Assembly (NCBI GenBank): GCA_030248135.1
Contig: JASANC010002463.1
Coordinates: forward strand, 1 to 64,000
DNA length: 64,000 nucleotides
Direction of reading: 5' to 3'
From: Theristus sp. LFF4_11
Taxonomy: Eukaryota > Nematoda > Chromadorea > Monhysterida > Xyalidae
Shown here: in pieces, positions 23,465-36,462 of the stretch
Numbering within the stretch: position 1 is the first letter of the stretch
How the letters are laid out: the number at the start of each line of letters is the position of its first letter
Made by a program: the position numbers and the translations under genes
Notes under the pieces: model-generated
Told to the model about the DNA's origin: nothing
The model's database searches: none
Seen by the model: the letters and a program-made list of their open reading frames with translations, nothing else

Positions 23465-23862
23465 CTCTCAAACTAAAAAACAAACCACTGGTTCCATAAA
23501 AACAACCGTCCTTCTCTAGTTCTTTCTTTCATTTTATTTCAATTAGCATTTGTCTGCTTCCTCGGTGATAATTTACCGTTGGCAGACATTTTGTTTTGCA
23601 ACATGAATACCAACCCAGAAAATGTTTTTCTGCAACTTTTTGCCTGCATTGTCAAGGCGTATTCAGTACGCTCCGCTCCATTTGCGACATGAGCTGTCAC
23701 GATTTTCTTGCTTTTTGCAACAGGAGCCGTTTGATTTTTTACTGAAAATTGTACCACATCTAAGTTTAACTTTCTAAAATAATTGGTTAAAATTTGAATT
23801 ATAATACTTTAACGGTTGTCGAGCTACAACGCTTCAAAGTTGGTATCACTACTTATGAACCA

Positions 23863-24013
23863 CCCTGTATACAAGTAGCTGATTGGTTGGCAGCACACAC
23901 GTGCAGAGTGATGATGCATGCATTGCTGTGGAGGCGGAGTTTGCATATATAGAATGCATGCATCACGCAACCAACCAATCAGCTAGCTGCATATTATTAT
24001 ACAGATGGACTGT
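23863..24013. mobile_element. Tc1/mariner-like MITE fragment
   Basis: The right end CAGATGGACTG followed by TA matches the element at 16575-16681. Inverted AGCTGATTGGTTGG / CCAACCAATCAGCT arms bracket a short core with ATGCATGCAT motifs. The left end is degraded. Confidence 0.6.
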
Positions 24014-24602
24014 ACCTTTTTATTCATAAATAGTTTCGCTGCACAAAACAAATCACGCCCAAAATTCATGGCGCTGTGGGTCGGTGGTGACCACAATTTT
24101 CTTGTTCAAACTGTGTCATTGTTTGGATGACCGACTCATCTGCACACAAAATGCAAACGTGTGTAACAAATTTGTGTGTCTAAATTTCACTTTCAAAAAA
24201 ATCCATGTCAAAGTTATGATGACGATTTACCTATTCAATTAAAACAGTTTGATTTTGTGTACTTTAATTGTGCTGTTTATCTTTACAACCAAAAATGTCG
24301 AACTGTTTTTAAATGCGCTGCACAATTTTCAAATGAAACAAAAACGACGACCACAATTTTTTCACACAGAAATAAATAAACTTTGCTGGGTGACCTGAGA
24401 AACTGCAATTGCGCATTGCGTAAACACCATAAAATGCCATACGTAAACAACTCTAAAAAATACCATCAATATCAATGCCACCCATCAAATCAATGTTTTA
24501 CCAGTTTCATGGATCAATCTTTCGAACGAATAATAAAAAATAAATGCTTTACTCTCATGTTATGTGCTTTTCAGTCCAGATAAAAATTCACTTTTCAATA
24601 AC

Positions 24603-27600
24603 ATGCCTGACGTAACATTCCTGGTATTGTCTTTGGTTGTGGTTGAATCTGTCGAGGTTTCACGAGCAATCACCACCAAATCGCCCACGCAAAGAAGGTA
24701 AATTTGGAATAACATGCACACTTTGTTCTTGTAAACATTTTTGAATTGCCCGTATTTTTTAATTATCATGCGGATGCGCAAGCGAGCGCAGCGAGCGGAT
24801 CGTAATGACGAGCCTGGGAGCCCGCAGTATACGCTTACCAGGCGAAACCGCAAGAAACAGTGCTTGCGCCGGTTATTCAGGTGTTATAACGGATGGAACA
24901 GCAAATCTTACCCAGAGGGCCACAGAATTATAACATTTGCATTTGTGCACGATTGTAGTTTTGTGTTTCAGATACCATCTCCGGGCGGTCTTCAGCCCGC
25001 CAACCATTTCAACGCCCCACTTCGACGGCAACGGTTTATCAACCGGCGATTCAACCAATGTCACCGTTTCGTTGTCAAGAAATTTTGCTGGAGATTATTT
25101 TGTCGGAGACCTTGGCAGTCGCTCCTCTGTGGGACTCACTTATTCAGGGCAGCCGCCTCCGAAAACGCTCGCTTTGACGTTCGACTGCGAGAAACGTACG
25201 AAATGTGAAACGGACGAGCACCAGTTTCAGTTTCCGCTTTCTGTTGACGACCATCGAAACTCTCCGATATTACACTATGATTTGGTGATTCGTGCAAAAC
25301 TGCTGGGCAAAACGAAGCTGGTGATCAGGCGGGCGGTTGCATTGGAGACGGGTGAACCGGTTGAGATTCAGGTAGGAAACGAATTAACGAATTCAGGTAA
25401 TCACCGAATCTTTTCTGTTTGTGATTTTCCCGCCAAAATGCGTTCGTCATATTATTCTATTTTATTTTGGTTCCCGAAACTCAAGGCGCGCACACAGAGC
25501 AAACAGTTATACGCATGACGCGAGAATTCAAAATCAGCAGAGTCTTCCGAGTCCCCAAATATACGCAAAAGCCGGATCACTTAGGTTATTTTGAATTGCC
25601 GCACACATGCACAAGGAAAACCAGAGTTTCCAAACCAGTGAAGCTGGGCCACAGTCAATAAGAGAACAAACAAAAAAATGTAAAAAAATCTTCTTCAGCT
25701 GAACGCCACTCTACCCGTGAACGTGCTCCGTCCGAAACAGAGCCACCGGCTGGCCGCACTTTTCACGGCAGCAGTCGCATCAACCGTCATCGGGATGACA
25801 TTCGCAATGGGCACCCAATTGAATGGCGCCATTTTGTTGGCGGCTCTGAAGCGACCGGTTGGCCCGCTGATTGGCCTCGTCTGCCAGTACGCGCTGATGC
25901 CGGTGGTTAGTGAGGCTTATTATAGGGCGTGAAGATGGCTATTGCGTCTGATGAGAATCCGCCAAAGCGCACACCATTCCAGTCGGTGCGCCAATGCGTG
26001 TTCCATCTTGGTTAGGTAAGTGTGATTTCTTATTAGAAAAGAATCCTCACACTGAAAAAAGGTGTCCGAACTCGTGTCAGATGGCGTGTCCTGGCGCCGC
26101 GCGAAGTCGCGAAAATGAAATTTTAGTTTTTTACACATGTAACTTATGTTTTGGGTCAGGACACGACGCGGGTCACGGATACGGCTCGGGACACGTGATC
26201 GGGCACGAGTTTGGACACTTTTTTAGGGTGCTGTCCAACCGTGTTTTTTTCGAAATAGAAGGATTCCATTTTTGTTATCCCATCGTTTTCTTTTCCAGCT
26301 CGGTCTATCATACGCTGAGCTGTTCCTCCGCGAGTACCCAAGTTTACAGTTTGGTCTCTTCGCGGTGGCATGCGCACCGGGCGGTGGAATGTCGAACTTT
26401 TGGTCGATTTTATTGGACGGCAATTTAGACCTGTCACTTGTGATGACGGTCGCGTCGAATTGCGCTGCGCTTGGTCAGCTTGATCGAACACAAATAAACT
26501 TTTTATACAGCAGATCAATTCGTGTTTATATTTCAAGTGTTTCTGTATCTATTCCGCAATCTACGATATCTTATCACGCCAAAATCAACCAATTTGTATG
26601 GTGGTTCTCTGCATTTTGGCCTGGCCAACATCATATGCAGAAGAGCGGGTGGCCTCTAAAAACAAAAATCAATCCAGTAATGATGCCGATCTGGCTGTTC
26701 GTGGTCGCCAAGAGCCGCATCCACACGCACGACCACGGCGTTCAATTGCCGTTCGTGAATATGCTCCTTTCATTGTCGGTGATGCTTCTAACGGCCGGCT
26801 CTGGGTTTGGTGTCAGTCTTTGCCAACCGAAATTGGTGCGCATAATCAACAGGGTGATCAAGGCAGCGATCATCAGCTCCATCATCATGGTCGTATCGTT
26901 GTCGCTTTACATTAATTGGTGATTTTTTGAAGGTTTTTTTTTGAAAAAGCAGCATTTGTTGCCAACAAATTGTGTCAGAATTCGAATAATTAGACTGAAT
27001 ATTCATGAATTACGCGCCCCGCGATTTGTCAGAAACAGAACACATTATTACCAATTAAATACATAAAAAACATACCTGTAGGATGAGTCAGTGAATTTTA
27101 TTTTGTGATGTTGGCTTTCATAAACGGTATCCAATTGTTCTGGAACCGTTTTCCAAATTTTCAGGTACGTTGTTTACCTGTTACGGTGGTACACAATGGT
27201 GCCTTGTCTGCTGTTGCCCTGGTCGGGCTACACAATCAGCTACTGTCTGGCCAGGTTGCTGCGACAAGCGGAGTCAGACACCAGAACGATCACCATTGAA
27301 ACGGGAATTCAGAATGCTCGTAAGCGCAATATTTTATTGCGGCCAATTTAGTTTTGTTGTTTCATTGTGGAAAATTCGTCAGTTCTTGCGTGAAATCCTT
27401 TTCACGTGACTATTGATTTTGAGTATTTGACAAAAAAACTACTGAGTTTGCACATTTTTCAGCGATTGCCATCCTGGTGTGCACAATGTCCCTGGAAGCG
27501 CCCGACTGTGACGAGGCATTGCTGATGCCATTCACGACGTTCATGTTCACTGGAATGTTCCTGTGGCTGTGGTTGGCCGGACGAACAGCACGCGCGAAAT

Positions 27601-27740
27601 TTGAACTTTTGATTTCCGACAAGGCAACAGAAGAGATTACTGCTGACGTTGTTGACGTTCGGAAAAGGGACAGCAAGAGGCAGTTGATTGTGGCGAATGA
27701 TGTTGATGCAGATTTTAATCTTGAAATTAAAATAACTTAA
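24603..27740 (+). CDS. SLC10 (P3-type) sodium/bile-acid-like transporter
   Basis: Seven exons: 24603-24697, 24972-25371, 25699-25905, 26299-26473, 26678-26918, 27165-27319 and 27463-27740; 1551 nt, 516 residues, phases 2,0,0,1,2,1. Exon 1 encodes a signal-peptide-like start (MPDVTFLVLSLVVVESVEVS). Exon 2 is a soluble ~130-residue extracellular domain with few cysteines, as in SLC10A3/P3-type proteins. The membrane part follows: GMTFAMGTQLNGAI, the GGGMSNFWSILLDGNLDLSL signature with GG-x-SN, and ETGIQNAPIAILV containing the conserved E and Q of the sodium-site helix. The short C-tail is charged. The start ATG is the only one giving a phase-2 donor to exon 2. AATAAA occurs at 27938-27943. Substrate cannot be told from sequence. 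Confidence 0.85.
25456..25605 (+). repeat. Interspersed repeat family R1, copy in SLC10 intron 2
   Basis: Contains CGCATGACGCGAGAATTCAA, GAGTCCCC, CACTTAGG and TTTTGAATTGCC in the same order as the copies at 9485 and 62224. Non-coding, boundaries approximate. Confidence 0.65.
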
Positions 27741-28879
27741 AGTGGACGATTTTTATTTTGGCTGTGCGCTGCATTTTACAAATTCCCGCTGGAATTGGCT
27801 CGCCGTCGAGCTTCAGTTTGACGCAGGATCTATTTCACGCTTTTTTTGTCTCGTTTTTGTATGTTGTTCCAGTTTTACAATTTTCTGAAGTGGAATATAC
27901 CGTATTACCGTATTAAGTAAATTCAATGGCGTGCAACAATAAACGATCACATCACAGTTACGATTATGGCTGTTTTCAATTGACGTTCAGTCACGACTAG
28001 CAGATTAGCCGTCTCATCAACACCGTCAGCAGTGTCGACTCAAATACCTACACAAAACTGAAAATCTGGACACAATCAATTCGACAAAACAGTAGAACCC
28101 AAAGGTCGAAATAATCAGTCTACCCTAACCGGTCAGCCAATCGGTCAATAGTAAAATACGAGAACGAGTGCTTTTGGAGGGCACCGCTACGCCCGTGTGC
28201 GACTGTTTGGTGCACTCCGGTTACTGCGCGGTTGCCGCACTACACGGCGAATCCAAATGTGGGCAAGTACTGTACATGTGAATTTTTGTGAGCAAACCAA
28301 TGAGCGAGCAGTGCATTGTCGAGTAGCCAGCCAATACTCACAGTAGAGCAGTATCACACCATTGCAAGGGCATGAGAATTACCAATCACTATTCCTCATA
28401 ATCACCAATCACCATTTACCGAATCACTATTCCTCCTAATCACCAAGCACCAATCACCACGTATCAGAAGTATAGTTTGCGTCAGAGGTGGATGTCGTTT
28501 TCAACGGTGCAAGACTGGACGTACCTGAAGATACTAGAAAGAATTTTTTTCAAAGTTAAAGTTTTTTATAGAAATACAGTAACTTTTGAAGTTTTTTAGT
28601 TTTAATTCTTGTTCAACCATCGAAATTCTACGCTTGCTGTAGAACAAAAGACGCAAATGTATGGCAGAAATGCGTTGGAATTAGTGGATGTGATTGAATT
28701 CAAACTTTTACTTCTCCACACGGAAAAATAATGCACTGTAGTCTGTACCGCTAACCGCTGCACACGTTCGAGTATTTATTGGTGCAGATGCACAAACCCG
28801 AGCACCTAGAAATTTCACTTCTAATAAAAACGGCTACATCTGCGTTGTTTTCAAGAGAAAAAAATGCTGTTTTTTTTGC
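27741..28879. other. Intergenic, no gene recognised
   Basis: 1.1 kb between the SLC10-like gene and the convergent membrane-protein gene. Short ACCAATCAC/CACCATTTACC-type direct repeats occur at 28375-28455. Nothing codes convincingly. Confidence 0.5.
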
Positions 28880-30784
28880 TTAACAAAAAAATAAGCGCAC
28901 GGGTTTGTGCTTGTGACTCGATAAATGCACGAATACATGCATCTGCTCTACATGTGCATCGACACGTGCATTGTTTTTGTGCGTGCCCCCTTCCTTCCAT
29001 TCAGTGGACCCACCTGCTCCGGTTGGCGTGGTGGCTTCTGCTGCAACATTCGGAGTTGTTGCTGCCGCTGGGTTTTTCTCCTGCGCAGCATTTTGTTTTT
29101 GGTGCAAAGGTATTATCGTTTCAGGAAGACCGGAGGCACAAAAGTTTCACGCCTTAAGGAAAAGAAAACCCACAACCGAACCAAAAACCCGTAACACGTC
29201 AGCACACGGCGAAGTGTCTGCCGTAACCTAACTTTCAATTCCGTGAAACCGTTTCCTACCGCCGTGCCCAAACGCATTGAGTGCCGGAACCAAAATAAAA
29301 GATAATAATAGCCGGTTGGCTGCAGATATGTAATTCAAATACTGCTGTTTTTTACACACACCTGTCTGCGATACGAGTGCGCTAGCCGCAACTCACGCAT
29401 CTTCTTCCAATCGTCGTCGTGCTCGGCCATTTTCTCCAGCGTTTCACGATCCTCCGCCGGTAGTGTGCTCTGTTTGCACGTTCGAATCAACCAATCAGTG
29501 GAGGCGCCCATGCTGAGAATTGGAAACAAAAGAAATCAACTCTTCAACCATGTGTATCTGATGCGCTTGTTAATTGGTTGCGTGATGTGGTGTGGCATTT
29601 ATAGAAATTGCGGTTCTCAAAAGGTAAAGCGGATTTCTTAGCTGGTGACGTTTCAGAAAAGCATTGGGTCGAAATGGAAAACGCGACTGTAGCATTGTAC
29701 GGCACGATGAGGAACTGCGATAAACAACATCAGCTGATGGACAGCTGTCTGACAACAGAATCAGTCGCATTTTTAGCCCGTCCGCGCAGACACGGCACGG
29801 GTGAAATGCCAGTAGCTGGTATGACCTATTTTTTCAAACGTGTCCAACTGAAATGACGTCATGTGCCGCCAAACATGCACTTGCCGTTCACAGCAAACCA
29901 GAATTTCCGTTTAGCCGATTTCTTCCCGTAAACAAATGTTGAATGTCGAATCAGACGCACCAAACTGACATTTTAGTGCCTGTACTTTGTCAAGTGGGCT
30001 TTTTTAAAGCAAATGACGTCATTTTACTTCGGACACGTTTGAATAAATCCACAATAAATGTTACACTCACATGTCAATACTGATGTATTTCAGTTGTTTG
30101 AACAGCAGATAAAACAGTGCAAACACGGCGACGTTAATGCAAGCGCCAATGAACGTGATCATCACCACCCATACTACCAAGTCCGCTTGCACTTCGTTGC
30201 AGACGATCGCATCATTCGCATCCGTTCCCGGCAACAGTGACGCCTGTGAGATTTAATAAAGTTGTGAAACAGCTGACTATTATGACTGCATTTGAAACGG
30301 AGGCGCACTGATTTGGTTGATGCGCCATTATTGCACTGCCAACTATGCAGTGGGTATGGGCGTCATCTGGTGATTGGCACAGTGATATGCACACTGGCAT
30401 CAACAATCAATCAGCACTTTTGCTTTTGGGAATTCAACCCGCAGCCTGTGTTGCAGTTTGGTTATGCAAATCAATGCAACGCAAGCACACTTTTACGTGC
30501 ATTGCAACGATGCGAAGCACCATTAAAAAAGAATTATGAATTTTTTTTCACCAAAATCAACAGCACAACCAGCCAACAGCTGCGCGGCAAACGAAACTCG
30601 ACGCTGATTGGCCGACACTCGAATGCACCGGCGTGCAGTTTGCTGGAGTAACTGTATTCACCGGCGATTGGACGCTCGACCGATGCCTGGAGGTTCCAAG
30701 CATTAGAGCTGGCATTTTTGACAACAGTGAACAGAAAACTTGATGGACGCGTTACGTCACAGGTGCTGTTCCGTGGTGCACTTG
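28880..30784 (-). CDS. Unidentified membrane protein (5' end not found)
   Basis: Minus-strand exon chain 30784-30552 (start uncertain), 30243-30071, 29512-29362 and 29080-28880, phases 0, 2, 0, stop TAA at 28880-28882. The first visible exon has N-x-S/T sites (NSTC, NASS), cysteines and a short hydrophobic stretch (CWLVVLLIL). The second carries a clear transmembrane segment (LVVWVVMITFIGACINVAVF). The third is a charged cytoplasmic helix (LEKMAEHDDDWKKMRELRL). The last is Ala/Thr-rich, then His-rich. I do not recognise the family; tetraspan TMEM179-like proteins were considered but not supported. A minus-strand exon-like ORF at 31974-31825 with a good GTGAGA donor could be an upstream exon, but its phase does not fit. 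Confidence 0.4.
29820..30052. mobile_element. Interspersed element R2, copy 1
   Basis: About 235 bp beginning ATGACCTATTTTTTCAAACG and ending near GGACACGTTTGAATAAATC. The near-terminal 13 bases TTCAAACGTGTCC are inverted at the two ends. It is about 90 percent identical by eye to 50517-50752. TSD not identified. Confidence 0.75.
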
Positions 30785-30829
30785 CTGTCACACGGTGCAC
30801 ATACGCACCAAATGGTGGCGGCAGGTGCA

Positions 30830-31777
30830 CACCACGCCACGCCACGCCACACCACACCACACCACACCACACCACACCACACCACACCACACCACACCAC
30901 ACCACACCACACCACACCACACCACACCACACCACACCACACCACACCACACCACACCAGACCACACCACACCACACCACACCACACTATGCCACGCCAC
31001 ACCACACCACACCACACCACACCACACCACACCACACCACACCACACCACACCACACCAGACCACACCACACCACACCACACCACACTATGCCACGCCAC
31101 ACCACACCACACCACACCACACCACACCACACCACACCACACCACACCACACCACACCACACACCACACACCACACACCACACACCACACACCACACACC
31201 ACGCCACACCACACACATCACACACACACACCACGCCACACCACACACACCACACACCACGCCACACCACACACACCACACCACACACCACGCCACACCA
31301 CACACACCACACACCATACACCACACACCACACACCACACACCACACACCACACACCACACACCACACACCACACACCACACACCATACACCATACACCA
31401 CACACCACACACCGCACACCACACACCACACACCACACACCACACACCACACACCACACACCACGCCACACCACACACATCACACACACACACCACGCCA
31501 CACCACACACACCACACACCACGCCACACCACACACACCACACCACGCACCACACACCACGCCACACCACACACACCACACACCACAACAACACCCCACC
31601 ACACCACACCACACACACACACCACGCCACACCACACACACCACACACCACGCCACACCACACACACCCCACACCACACCACACACCACACACCACACAC
31701 CACACACCATACACCACACACCACACACCACACCACACACCACACACCACACACCACACACCACACCACACCACATC
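30830..31777. repeat. CCACA / CCACACA satellite, ~950 bp
   Basis: The left third (to about 31160) is nearly pure 5-bp CCACA with scattered variants (CGCCA, CCAGA, CTATG) that recur as higher-order blocks of about 120 bp. The rest is mainly 7-bp CCACACA with CCACG variants. All six frames are open because neither strand can form stop codons, so the Thr/His/Pro and Cys/Val/Trp/Gly ORFs are artefacts. Confidence 0.97.
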
Positions 31778-32771
31778 ACTCCGCTCGGGTGTGGTGCATA
31801 AAGTGTTGCCTTGGAAAGTCTCACCAGTGAGGAATGCTGATGTGAGTGTAACTGATCAGTCGCCATCATTTCCCGCGCAGTCTGCTGATGCTGCGGTTCG
31901 TCCGCCGCTGATGAATCGCTGCGCAGCTCATTTGATTCGAAAATCAATCGCCAAACCCCGAACTGTGCTGTCATGATGATGATGAGCGTTTTATTTGAGT
32001 ATTATTTGAAGTTGTCAAACTACGTTGTTGTCTCGGAGTGAATTTGCTTTGGCTTCGACGAGTGCAGAATGACCGAAGTACAAAAAATGAATGTCATTGA
32101 ACCGGGAATTGTCCTTTTACGGCGCTATCTTGCGTTTGTTAAATTGAGGAATTCGGGTCTTTTTTGTTTATCACCAATTAGCAAATTGACCCGTGCCTTG
32201 GCTGATAAATACAGTTACCGTATTACCCCCATTAACCCGTCATGCAAGGTATTTTTGCAATTTTTCAACAAACCCCCACCCCTAGATTTGTTTGTAAATA
32301 ACCCCCCCCCCCCCCACCAATAATCCCCCCCCAATAAACCCCACCCCTAAAAATGGGGGGGGGTGTACCGTGTACTTAGGGTTGTCAAACAAAATTTTTT
32401 TTTTCAAAAAAATTATAAAAAAATGCCGATTTTTTTTAAATTCGGAAAATTTTCCTCTGTGATGTGATATGCTCTGAAAACCTCAATTTTGGCACAATTT
32501 TTCGAAAGTTCAACAAAAATTTTCTTTGATACCTCGTAAAACCTTTTGGTTGGACCGTTTTACCGACTGATTTCAGGCTTCAACAACATCTGCGATGATG
32601 AAGTTTTTGAGCGTCCCAAAGGTTGGCTTACCATTTCCGATGCAGATAAGGTGACGATTCGCCTCGCAGTCTAAATTTGAGCGTCCGAGCTGCTTCGTTT
32701 GCAAGCGTTACGTTGTCTGGTTGCTGTTTCGTGTCCTGCCGTCTCGACACATCATCAGAATTGATCGAATT

Positions 32772-33875
32772 CTACCTATCGAATCGTCCTACCGTTATCG
32801 ACCACACCATAACAAACCAGGTTCTACTGTTCATTTTTATTTTGCTAATGTTCGTTCTATTTTGTCTCAAAACAAGAGGGACGCCTTGGATAACATGCTG
32901 TTGGGTGATTCAAATGTCTCATCAGACAAAATTGTTTATTTACTTGCTGAAACCTCGCTAAATCAAAGCGTGAGCGATTCAACAATTGTGAATGAGCACC
33001 AATATCAAGTTTTCCGTCTTGATAGAAAATATGGCGAGCGAGGAGGTGGCCTTCTTTGCCTGGTTCCAAAAACGATAAAAGCCAAACTCTTACCCAACCT
33101 AACTTCCTGCCATTCAGATTTTGAGATACTGTCTCTCAAACTGTTTCTCAACAACACCAGTTTTATTGTGGCAATCATCTATCGTATTCCCGGTTCCCCT
33201 ACTCGAAATCTAGCCACGTGGAAAAATTTATTAGATTCATTGTCTAAACTACTTGAAACTGGTCAAGGAACCTTCATTTTTGGAGACTTTAATCTTCCTG
33301 GAATAATTTGGTCTCCTTCTATTCGCTGCGGCCCCCAGGATAAAAAAGCATGTTTGGAATTTATTGACAGAACGGATGAACTGGGCTTAACACAGATGGT
33401 TTCGCTTCCCACTAGAAATGAAAATTTTCTGGATTTAGCTTTTGTGTCTGCTACAAACTTAGTTGAAACGTGTGAAATATCGGACCCATTCGGCTTTCCC
33501 AATTGCTCAAGTGATCACAAATCTATCATTCTAAAAACATGCATTACTTTTGGCAGTAAACCTGAAATTATTCAATATAAAGATTATAGCCATGGAAAAT
33601 GGCATGAAATTGAAAGAAAGCTCTTGAACTTCAATTGGAAACCAGCTTTTAGTAGTTGCCAGACAGTAAATGACATGTATAACCTATTTTGTAATGTCTG
33701 CAAATTTTTTATTGACAATTTCATTCCGATTAGAAAGCGTTCTGCCTCAAAAGGTAAACTTTTGCCTTGGAGACGGCGTTTGCATAAGCTGCACATGATA
33801 CAATGTCGTCTCAAGAAAGTTTCAAGAAATGGTGTCAACCAATATCTTTCCTATCAGGTAATTAATCACATCATA
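32772..33875 (+). pseudogene. LINE ORF2 part 1: AP endonuclease
   Basis: The frame is open from the LINE 5' junction to the MITE insertion. Endonuclease blocks in order: NVRSI, AETSL (metal-binding Glu), RGGGLLCLV, IIYRIPG, FIFGDFNLPG (Asp and Asn) and SSDHKSI (catalytic SDH). Catalytic residues look intact. No start codon can be assigned because the 5' end is truncated and the frame continues into the flanking MITE. The ORF is cut after HII by the inserted element and reads into a stop inside it. Confidence 0.85.
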
Positions 33876-34639
33876 CAGTCTATCACGCTAATATATGCAA
33901 CTCGCTGATTGGTCGGCTCCTCACGCTCCGCACCCTGGGAACGGGATTCAGAAAATATCATGTTTTTTTGTTGTTCAGCAGTTTGTTTTCATTTTTTTTT
34001 CATGCCGAAAAAATTCTAAATCAAAAACTACAAAATTCCAAACGTTTGAATTGGTAAAAAATTAGTAAACTGAAGTTTTTTTGGTTGATTGACGGCGACG
34101 ACGTCGTCGAGAATTTTTGCTTTCAAACGTACCGCTGGCCGCTGCTGCGTGTTCAAAACAAATTTAAAACAAACAAACAAAATAACAAAGCTTGCTTCCA
34201 ACGATTTCGACGGTTTTCATCCCGCTTTTAACAATTGATTCATTGGGTGCGCCATGTCCATTCATTGTTGTTCAAAGATTGTTCACATTGTCAATAAATA
34301 CTGTCACCTGCTGCGTTCTTTTTCTCTGTGCTTCGGACACACAGTAGCGGCCAGCGGCGGCACGCTCTTTTTATGCCTAAAGGCAAAAACTAAACCAAAA
34401 ACCATCGACGACGTCGTCGCAGTCAATCAACCAAAAAAGACCTTTTTTTGACATTGTGACCACTGCAAATTTTTGGAATTTGATAGTTTTTTATTTAGAA
34501 TGTTTTTTCGGCATGAAAACAATAAAAACAAACCGCTGAACAACAAAAAAAACATGATTTTTTCTGAATCCCGTTCCCAGGGTGCGGAGCGTGAGGAGCC
34601 GACCAATCAGCGAGTTGCATATATTAGCGTGATAGACTG
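33876..34639. mobile_element. Tc1/mariner-like MITE, 764 bp, inside the LINE ORF
   Basis: Very long inverted arms start CAGTCTATCACGCTAATATA and are mirrored at the right end, flanked by TA on both sides. The arms include GCTGATTGGTCGG / CCGACCAATCAGC and a second inner inverted block. A second copy, internally inverted, lies at 54204-54962. Non-coding. Confidence 0.92.
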
Positions 34640-36462
34640 TACAAAAAATGAAAAGAAAAGAAGCAACTGCAGCCGACAACAGGGCATTCCAAAATCCAAA
34701 CCCTAAAAAATTTTGGTCCGCTGTCAACAGGAGAATCAAGAAAAGCAGATCTTTACCAGTACTAGAAAGCGTAGATGGAGAGCCACTGGTGTCTGACATT
34801 GATAAAGCTGTCGCTTTCAATGATTTCTTTGCGAAAAGTTTCAAGCAAAAAGATCACACAGTAGAAATACAAGTTGAAAACGAACCTTCATCGCTAGTAA
34901 AACAAATAACACCAGAAATGGTGTTCTCTTACCTACAAAAACTAAATAAGAAAACAGTTTGTGGTCCTGACGGCGTTCCTCAAATTTTCTTGAAAAAACT
35001 GTCTGCTAGTTTAGCCGAACCCCTCTCTATGATCATGGATGCATCCTTGCATAGAAGCGAGGTTCCCGATTTTTGGAGGCAAGCTGTCGTTCAACCTATC
35101 CCGAAAAAAGTTAGCAGCTCTTATTTGCATAATTACCGACCGATATCTCTAACTTCAAATGTATGCAAAGTTTTAGAAAAAATTATAAGGGATGAATTGA
35201 TTAGTTTTTGCTTACAAGAGAACATCTTTTCCCCCTACCAGTTTGGTTTCATTCCTGGACGCAGTGTGGAGACTCAACTCTTACTATGTCTAAATGACTG
35301 GACAAAATCCCTTGATGATGGTTTTGGAACTGACGTTGTCTATTTGGATATCTCGAAAGCTTTCGATACGGTTTCACACTGCATTCTTCTTCAAAAACTA
35401 TGGGATCTTGGAATTAAACATCATTTGTTGAACTGGATTAAAGCTTACTTTCAAAATCGATCCCAGTGGGTTCGTATCAACACTGCTAAATCAAAACCTG
35501 TTGAGGTTACCTCCGGAGTGCCCCAAGGTAGCGTACTGGGACCAGTTCTTTTTGCGCTGTTCATTAATGACCTCCCTCAAGTTATATTGCACTCTAAATG
35601 TGTTTTGTATGCTGATGACGTTAAAATTTACAGAGAAGTGTATCACTGGAAGGACAGAGCTGCAATCCAAAGCGATCTTGATGCTTTAAACAACTGGATG
35701 AAGCTTAACTCCCTCGATTTATCTGTCTCAAAAACAAGGATTCTCCACGTGGGACCCAAGAAAAATCCTCATTTCCAATATACAATAGACAATAAAACTA
35801 TTGAATCAACTCCAGCAATTAGAGATCTAGGTGTACTTGTTGATGAATCCTTGAGTTTCAATGACCATATTCGGACCGTTGTCAAAAAAGCAAATAGCAT
35901 AGTCGGCACCATCAAGCACTGCTTCCGCATTAGAACAAAAAGTTTCAGGCTGCGTCTGTTCAAAACACTCGCCCTGCCCCACCTAAATTTTTGCCCAACT
36001 GTTTGGTCTTCATCTCTAATAGGTCTAAATAAGCTTGTTGAATCTCCACAAAGATCTTTTACAAAATATTTACTCGGCTATGAAATGAACACATCATACC
36101 AGGACAGGCTTCACCAAACTGGCTTACTCCCTATTATAATTCAAAGACACTTTTCAGACCTCACCATGGTTTACAAATTTATCCATTCTGTTACTTTCGT
36201 TCCCTTTCTGAACGATTTCTTTGATTTTCAACAAACCGGAACAGGTACTCGAGGTCATTCACTCAAACTCGCAGTTCCCAGAAACAAGACCACTATCAGA
36301 AAAATTTTTTGGTGCGTTAGGACCATACATCTCTGGAATCTTTTGTCTGATGAAACTGTCACCTCACCAACTACAGCCAGTTTTCGGAGGCGTCTCAAAA
36401 CACAGGAATATAAAAAAATTCATTCATTTGTCTTTGGTAAATTTTCTGCTGCATTGGAATAG
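34640..36462 (+). pseudogene. LINE ORF2 part 2: reverse transcriptase
   Basis: Reverse transcriptase blocks: KTVCGPDGVP, YRPISLTSNVCKVLEK, FGFIPGRS, motif A DISKAFDTVSH, motif B SGVPQGSVLGPVLFALFIND, motif C LYADDVKIY, and a thumb region down to TAG/TGA at 36462. All three catalytic aspartates are present and no stop interrupts this half. It joins part 1 in frame if the MITE and one TA are ignored, so the MITE is the only visible lesion between the two domains. Confidence 0.88.

Larger units (their letters stand above)
16896..24602. other. Gene-poor, transposon-rich spacer
   Basis: 7.7 kb with no exon chain I can support. It contains a hairpin MITE (17553-18050), a duplicated pyrimidine-rich segment with a TTTC run (18960-19103), a C-rich patch (20150-20345), and hAT-like elements at 21277-22071 and 22892-23464. 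A Tc1-like fragment lies at 23863-24013. B-box-like GTTCGATTCC occurs near 17400 and, inverted, near 18315, suggesting decayed SINEs. Confidence 0.55.

Noticed and set aside
22873..23500. Gly/Pro-rich ORFs on both strands.
   Set aside because: They come from G- and C-homopolymer tracts of a transposon, with no domain or start context.
25994..26428. ORF of 144 codons overlapping SLC10 exon 4.
   Set aside because: Different frame from the SLC10 signature GGGMSNFWS; it crosses the intron and has no domain.
30757..31976. Long Thr-His-Pro and Val-Trp-Cys-Gly ORFs in both directions.
   Set aside because: They are translations of a CCACA/CCACACA satellite in all frames; no stop codon can arise in such an array.
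32721..32800. LINE ORF starting at the ATG-like codon in the family 1 MITE (fusion protein).
   Set aside because: The frame is open across the LINE 5' junction by chance; the first 17 or so codons belong to the MITE and are not part of the LINE.
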